The notes below the pieces were generated by a model that did no database searches, was not told where the DNA came from, and saw nothing but the letters and a program-made list of their open reading frames with translations. The position numbers and the translations under genes are program-made. Positions 59,964 to 64,000 of a DNA stretch of 64,000 nucleotides are shown piece after piece (position 1 is the stretch's first letter; each line of letters starts with the position of its first letter). Origin of the DNA: an uncultured Lachnospiraceae bacterium (GTDB taxonomy: Bacteria > Bacillota > Clostridia > Lachnospirales > Lachnospiraceae); assembly GCA_902774915.1 (NCBI GenBank), contig CACYKH010000011.1, forward strand, positions 1 to 64,000, written 5' to 3'.

Positions 59964-61097
59964 ATGAAGAGAAATGTAAATGATAAAACTTCATACAAGA
60001 ATCTCTCGTGGAAGGAAAGAAGAGAGAAGAGGTTCCGGGAAGGGCTGAAGAAGCCGATCAAAACGCAGATTCATCCTTGGAACATCATCAGCTACCTTAT
60101 CCAACTGGCAATCGTCATCGTGGTATATGATTTCCTGCGAAATCATTTCATGATGCTGGTGCTTTATCTGGTGGCGGCGGCCCCAGTGCTGGATATTGTC
60201 GGCCTCATCTTCCTCCATCGAGCGCTGAAAATCGAACTCACAGCTCCGGAAAGGGATGTGAGTCGTTTTAGTGTTGGTTATCTCAACCTGAAGCTCGTGA
60301 ATCCGTCCATCCTGGTTTCCTTCGACGTGAATGTGAAGCTGGACGTGGAGAGTGCATTTTACGGAGATGAGAGCGGCGCCATAATTTCGCTCCCATGCAG
60401 CGCGCGCAGCGAGTACGAGAAACAGATTCCGATCAAGTATTCGATGAACGGAATTTATAAATATGCAATCAAGGTGTTTACGGTCCGCGACCTTCTTGGC
60501 TTTGTTTCGCTAAAGAAGAAGGCAGATGCCCTCGCAGAGGTGAGTGTTTTTCCTGAGAAGGACCTGGCGACGGGATTTGATATGTCGGACATGAACCGTG
60601 GTATGACGGAGAGTGAGGAATCGGCGAAGAAGGGGCATGATTTCTCTGATGTTTCGGATGTAAGAGAATACATTCCGGGCGACAAGCTGATGAGCATTCA
60701 TTGGAAGCTTTCCGCGAAGCGCGACATCTTGATGGTTAAGGACAGGGTTTCGATGTCTGATCAGCAGATGGTAATTCTTGTCGAGCTTTCCGGACAGGAT
60801 GAAGCGGTGGACGAAGTAATAACGCTGGCATATGCAGTTATCAAGAGACTGGTTCAGGAGCAGACATATGTGAAGATGCTCTGGTGGAGCGAGGGAAGGT
60901 TCTCTTTCGAAGAGAGGCAGATTATGAATCTGGAAAACCTGAAGACTGCATTTGGCGATATGTATTACGAAAGCATTTACTTTGATCCCGAAAAAACGAA
61001 GGGATATATGCAGAGTATTTACCCTGAGCTGAAAGCATATCTTAATGCAACTATCCAGAACGGCAGGGCGGAGATAGTTGTTGTGGAGCAGGATTAG
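59964..61097 (+). CDS. DUF58-family protein
   Basis: A 377-aa protein. Two hydrophobic segments near 35-80 are followed by a beta-rich region and the DUF58 signature VREYIPGDKLMSIHWKLSAK (about 230-249), then a vWA-like fold (MVILVELSGQDEAVDEVITL). It sits between the MoxR and transglutaminase genes, as in many bacteria. Its role is believed to be linked to envelope or metal-dependent assembly but is unproven. The ribosome site is weak, so translational coupling is likely. Confidence 0.9.
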   Translation: MKRNVNDKTSYKNLSWKERREKRFREGLKKPIKTQIHPWNIISYLIQLAIVIVVYDFLRNHFMMLVLYLVAAAPVLDIVGLIFLHRALKIELTAPERDVSRFSVGYLNLKLVNPSILVSFDVNVKLDVESAFYGDESGAIISLPCSARSEYEKQIPIKYSMNGIYKYAIKVFTVRDLLGFVSLKKKADALAEVSVFPEKDLATGFDMSDMNRGMTESEESAKKGHDFSDVSDVREYIPGDKLMSIHWKLSAKRDILMVKDRVSMSDQQMVILVELSGQDEAVDEVITLAYAVIKRLVQEQTYVKMLWWSEGRFSFEERQIMNLENLKTAFGDMYYESIYFDPEKTKGYMQSIYPELKAYLNATIQNGRAEIVVVEQD

Positions 61098-61160
61098 TGC
61101 TTCACTGTCTAATTAAATCGGCATATAAAATATTAGATAACAAAACCTGAAGAATTAATT

Positions 61161-63512
61161 ATGAGTAATTACAGTAACTACACAACTTCACAGAAGAAGC
61201 AGAAGAAACCTCGTTCCAAGTGGAAGTACGAGGACACTACCCCTGTGCCTTTATGCAAGGGCGTGGAGATAGATTCTTCTGTTTACGAGATGAGCGAGAA
61301 CAGGTACTTCACTCTGATCCTCAAAGGCATCATCGTGTACCTTCTCACGGCCGGTGGAATTGGCGCTTACCTCACAGCAATGGAAATAGAGTTCAACCAG
61401 ATTGCATTTAACGTGGTAATCCTCATCACGGCGGTGATCTGTGCAATCCTCTACCACAGCTGGAAGTCGGAGAACCTGGGGTATCTCGTGTTCTTCGCCA
61501 TTTATGCGGCCGCCATGGTTCTCTTCAAGGACTACGTAAACTCCGGTTTCTACGCGGTCATCAACGATACCATCGACTGGGCATCCATCTACTTCGACAC
61601 GGAAGGCCTGGAGTACTATAACGAGCGCATTACCAACAGGTATGTGGCGATTACGATTTCCATGATCATGATTGGAATTGCGGAAAATGTCCTCTTAAAC
61701 AATTACATTCTCCGTCGCGCCCGCTTCATGGTTGCCATCGCGCTTTCTCTTACAGTAAACATCGCTGCGTTCTATATGGAAATGGAACCGGCTACCATAT
61801 ATACAGTCATGGTCATGTTCGGAATTATCATGACCTTCGTTCTCAAGGCGGGAGGGCATTTCCTTCTAAGTCGGCGGGACCACATTTTCGGGCGGTCGAA
61901 AAAGGGTCTCAGCTACAACCTTGACTTCAAGTCACTCTGGCAGGGCATGGCGACAGTTCTTGTCTACGTACTGATCGTGGTTGCGGTTATGAGCACCGTT
62001 TACAACAAGACGACCTACGATGGCCTCCGTGAAAAAAGCGAGGACAAAGAGGCGTCCCGAGAGACGTTCCAGAATATTATCATGCTGGGCGTTTTCGGAA
62101 TCATAGATTACTACCCTAACAACGGCGGACTTGCGACTGGTGAGCTGGGTGGCGTTTCCAACATCCGTCTCGACCATCAGCCGGATATTTCGATCATCTT
62201 CACGCCGTATTCGGCACAGATGACCTACGTTAAAGGATTTACAGGCGGCGAATATCTGCCGTATGAAAACCGCTGGCTCAGCGTGGATCAGGAACAGGAA
62301 TTTAAGACAACATATGGATACGAGGTAGAGGCGCTGAAAGATGCATTCGAAGACGGTTCGGACACATCTGCCCAGGGCTTCATGACGATAACGAATATCG
62401 AGGCTCCGGCCATGGCTTACCAGCCTTACTATTCGGAGGGTGATACAAAGCCGGTCTTCATGAAAAATAGCAAGACCTACACATACTATCCTCGTCTGAA
62501 CGGAAATGTTGCCGAGGTTGAGAAGCATACTCTGGATCCGATTTATCTGCAGGTTCCGGATGAGAATAAAGAAGTAGTTGATAATTTTATAGATGAGATT
62601 GGCCTGAAGGACGGCTCGCCGACAGAGGTGGCCCAGCAGCTGAAGGACTACTATCAGGAAAATATTCCATATACCATCCGTCCGGGTGCAACCCCTTGGC
62701 GAAAGGATTTTGTGAATCACTTCCTGGAAGAAAACAGGAAAGGCTACTGTGCGCATTTTGCCTCAGCTGCAACTCTGATTTTCAGAGAAATGGGAATCCC
62801 TGCGAGATACTGCGAAGGCTACGCTGTTTCCCTGAACGAAATCAACGATACCGCCGATCTGGTGGATGATGCAAGCTACGCTGACCGTTATTCCGGATTC
62901 AACGAGCTGGGCGAAACTGCGGTAATCAGGATAGATGCAAGCGACGCCGATGCTCACGCATGGGTTGAGGTTTATGATGAAAAGCTAGGATGGCTCAGAG
63001 TTGAGGTTACACCAAGTGCAACCGGAGATGAGGTTGACGAGCAGGATACATCTTTCTGGGACAACTTCAACGGAATATTTGGCGACGGCGATGAAGATAT
63101 GGCCGACCGTGATGTAACTGACGGTGGCGGACTATCCATGGAAAGAGCCGATGCGGCTATGCGTTACATTGCATTTGGCGTGATAGGAGTGATCCTTCTG
63201 ATTGGACTTGGCTTCCTTGGATTCAAGTTCTACCCAACTATTAAATACCGAATTGACTACAGCCGCGCCGGACTGTCAGATAAGCTCGTTCTCAAATACT
63301 CGCATTTCATAAGGAAGAAGAGCAAGAAGGACAAGAAGCTGAGCATTCGCATGAACTACGCCGAGCAGCTCGAATACCTGATGCCAAGCTCCGAACGCGA
63401 CCGCGAGAAGATGCTGGATATCATGGAACGCGCCGGATTCTCAAAAAATGAAATCACATCAAGTGAATTCGAATATGCAAATTCGATAATTGAAAACTGG
63501 AAGGTAAAATAA
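61161..63512 (+). CDS. TgpA-like transmembrane transglutaminase
   Basis: A 783-aa protein. The N-terminus is Lys-rich, with about six membrane segments (~50-290). An extracytoplasmic transglutaminase core follows: RKGYCAHFASAATLIFREMG (catalytic Cys near 530), DADAHAWVEVYDEK (His) and the Asp a little downstream. A further membrane segment (~665-690) and a cytosolic C-terminus close it. Probably a peptidase or cross-linking enzyme outside the membrane. It ends inside palindromic repeat copy C, whose left arm supplies the stop codon. Confidence 0.92.
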   Translation: MSNYSNYTTSQKKQKKPRSKWKYEDTTPVPLCKGVEIDSSVYEMSENRYFTLILKGIIVYLLTAGGIGAYLTAMEIEFNQIAFNVVILITAVICAILYHSWKSENLGYLVFFAIYAAAMVLFKDYVNSGFYAVINDTIDWASIYFDTEGLEYYNERITNRYVAITISMIMIGIAENVLLNNYILRRARFMVAIALSLTVNIAAFYMEMEPATIYTVMVMFGIIMTFVLKAGGHFLLSRRDHIFGRSKKGLSYNLDFKSLWQGMATVLVYVLIVVAVMSTVYNKTTYDGLREKSEDKEASRETFQNIIMLGVFGIIDYYPNNGGLATGELGGVSNIRLDHQPDISIIFTPYSAQMTYVKGFTGGEYLPYENRWLSVDQEQEFKTTYGYEVEALKDAFEDGSDTSAQGFMTITNIEAPAMAYQPYYSEGDTKPVFMKNSKTYTYYPRLNGNVAEVEKHTLDPIYLQVPDENKEVVDNFIDEIGLKDGSPTEVAQQLKDYYQENIPYTIRPGATPWRKDFVNHFLEENRKGYCAHFASAATLIFREMGIPARYCEGYAVSLNEINDTADLVDDASYADRYSGFNELGETAVIRIDASDADAHAWVEVYDEKLGWLRVEVTPSATGDEVDEQDTSFWDNFNGIFGDGDEDMADRDVTDGGGLSMERADAAMRYIAFGVIGVILLIGLGFLGFKFYPTIKYRIDYSRAGLSDKLVLKYSHFIRKKSKKDKKLSIRMNYAEQLEYLMPSSERDREKMLDIMERAGFSKNEITSSEFEYANSIIENWKVK

Positions 63513-63547
63513 GTCACTAGGGACAGATCTGTCCCCTTTGACTTATT
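63508..63547. repeat. REP/MITE-like palindromic repeat, copy C (40 bp, minimal)
   Basis: AATAAGTCA, GGGACAGA, TCTGTCCC and TGACTTATT make an almost perfect palindrome. The stop codon of the transglutaminase gene (TAA at 63510-63512) lies inside the left arm. It may also serve as transcription terminator. Confidence 0.9.
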
Positions 63548-63561
63548 TTGAGAAAAATCAA

Positions 63562-63591
63562 TTGACAAAACGGGGCGGACCGTGTTAGTTT
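63562..63591 (+). promoter_or_regulatory. promoter of the T-box leader
   Basis: TTGACA at 63562-63567 with a weak -10 TAGTTT at 63586-63591 (18-base spacing). Confidence 0.55.
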
Positions 63592-63596
63592 AGTAC

Positions 63597-63975
63597 ACAA
63601 CTAAATAACCCATAAATGCAATGAAGGGGAATAGTAAGTGTAGATGATTCCTGATAATGATGATTCTGAGATAAATCAGAGTCTTAATTATCACAGAGAA
63701 CTGCCGGGTGGTGCAAGGCAGAGGATAGTCGCAAAGAACTCGCCCCTGAGCAGGTTGAGTGAAACAGGGCTCGGAAAAAACCCGTCAGTAGTTCAACTCG
63801 GAGCCCTACCGTTACAGAGGGAAGATATAAGAACTGTATCAAACGCTCCAACAAAGCCAAAGTAATCAGTTCCGTATCGATGAGTGCATGTAACCAAAGT
63901 TACATGAAGTAGAGTGGTACCGCGTGAATTACACGTCTCTACAGACCGTAAGGTTTGTGGAGACGTTTTCTATTT
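63597..63975 (+). promoter_or_regulatory. T-box riboswitch leader
   Basis: A tRNA-sensing leader. Stem I has the AGAGA motif and the conserved apical region (CTGCCGGGTGGTGCAAGGCAG) around 63697-63722, and the GAACTCGCCCCTGAGC base strand near 63736-63755. The T-box sequence AGAGTGGTACCGCG is at 63911-63924. It senses the charge state of a specific tRNA by codon-anticodon pairing and the TGGT bulge with the tRNA 3' end (discriminator A). The specifier is not securely read; GCA (Ala) and GTC (Val) in AGTCGCAAAGAAC are candidates. The controlled gene lies beyond the window and is probably an aminoacyl-tRNA synthetase. Confidence 0.93.
63934..63970 (+). terminator. T-box terminator hairpin
   Basis: CGTCTCTACAGACC-GTAA-GGTTTGTGGAGACG followed by T4. 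It would compete with the antiterminator formed by the T-box sequence. Confidence 0.9.
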
Positions 63976-64000
63976 TCTACAACCTTCGTCAACGAGATTA

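Noticed and set aside
63644..63865. 73-codon frame after the TTGACA promoter
   Set aside because: The sequence is the T-box leader RNA; conserved RNA motifs explain it better than a protein.
1..64000. CRISPR array or cas genes
   Set aside because: The direct repeats seen are short phased protein-binding type arrays, coding repeats or att sites; none has the repeat-spacer pattern, and no cas-like protein is present.

Overview
The window looks like a chromosomal segment of a low-GC anaerobic Firmicute, most likely a Lachnospiraceae member of the Butyrivibrio/Pseudobutyrivibrio type. This is inferred from the gene content (NfnAB ferredoxin-NADP oxidoreductase, DUF815 ATPase, VanW/YoaR protein, MoxR-DUF58-transglutaminase operon, many tryptophan/tyrosine-rich wall-binding repeats, a T-box leader, strong Shine-Dalgarno sites and TTG/GTG starts). 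No species can be fixed from the sequence alone.

Layout. 1-730: the 3' end of a 23S rRNA gene, a chain of nine small hairpins where a 5S gene might be expected, then tRNA-Asn, tRNA-Glu and a CAT-anticodon tRNA. 629-8196: a 7.5 kb integrated element (island 1) inserted in that last tRNA gene, bounded by a 49-bp direct repeat. It carries a tyrosine recombinase, a MobC-like protein with no relaxase, two blocks of helically phased iteron-like repeats around a structured region, a candidate structured RNA, and a cargo operon of a secreted wall-binding protein plus two tandem Fic-domain proteins that both have Gln in place of the catalytic His. It also has a zinc-ribbon membrane protein and an HTH regulator with its own operator repeats. 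8262-14759: chromosomal genes (AGCS amino-acid carrier, sugar ABC transporter without ATPase, tRNA-Asp, tRNA-Leu, lipase). 14815-20693: a second 5.9 kb integrated element (island 2) with 17-bp flanking repeats, carrying repressor, excisionase-like, replication-initiator-like, sigma-factor-like, RHH and integrase genes but no structural, packaging or conjugation genes, so it resembles a satellite.

20763-26837: cell-envelope genes (repeat-tailed lipoprotein, amidase, zinc-ribbon membrane protein, L,D-transpeptidase, two membrane proteins). 26918-45492: tRNA-Ser and a long co-directional housekeeping run: nfnAB, murJ, DUF815 ATPase, nth, VanW, AIR-synthase-like, ppk, histidine kinase, GerMN-type lipoprotein, comEC, HTH, MATE, holA, rpsT. 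45697-58639: glgB, a Q/Y-rich membrane protein preceded by a candidate 65-nt small RNA or attenuator, an HTH-Uma2 nuclease fusion, a BrnT/BrnA-like toxin-antitoxin pair, a 1405-aa CAP/Ig-like wall protein, an LPG-synthase-type membrane protein, putP and ung. 58688-63547: the MoxR-DUF58-transglutaminase operon bracketed by three copies of a palindromic REP/MITE-like repeat. 63562-64000: a T-box leader whose aminoacyl-tRNA synthetase or related gene lies beyond the window.

The most unusual content is in island 1: two Gln-for-His Fic paralogues in an apparent operon with a wall-binding Cys-rich protein, on an element that keeps a mobilisation accessory gene and an iteron/oriT-like region but no relaxase. 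All functional statements rest on reading motifs by eye; no database search was possible.
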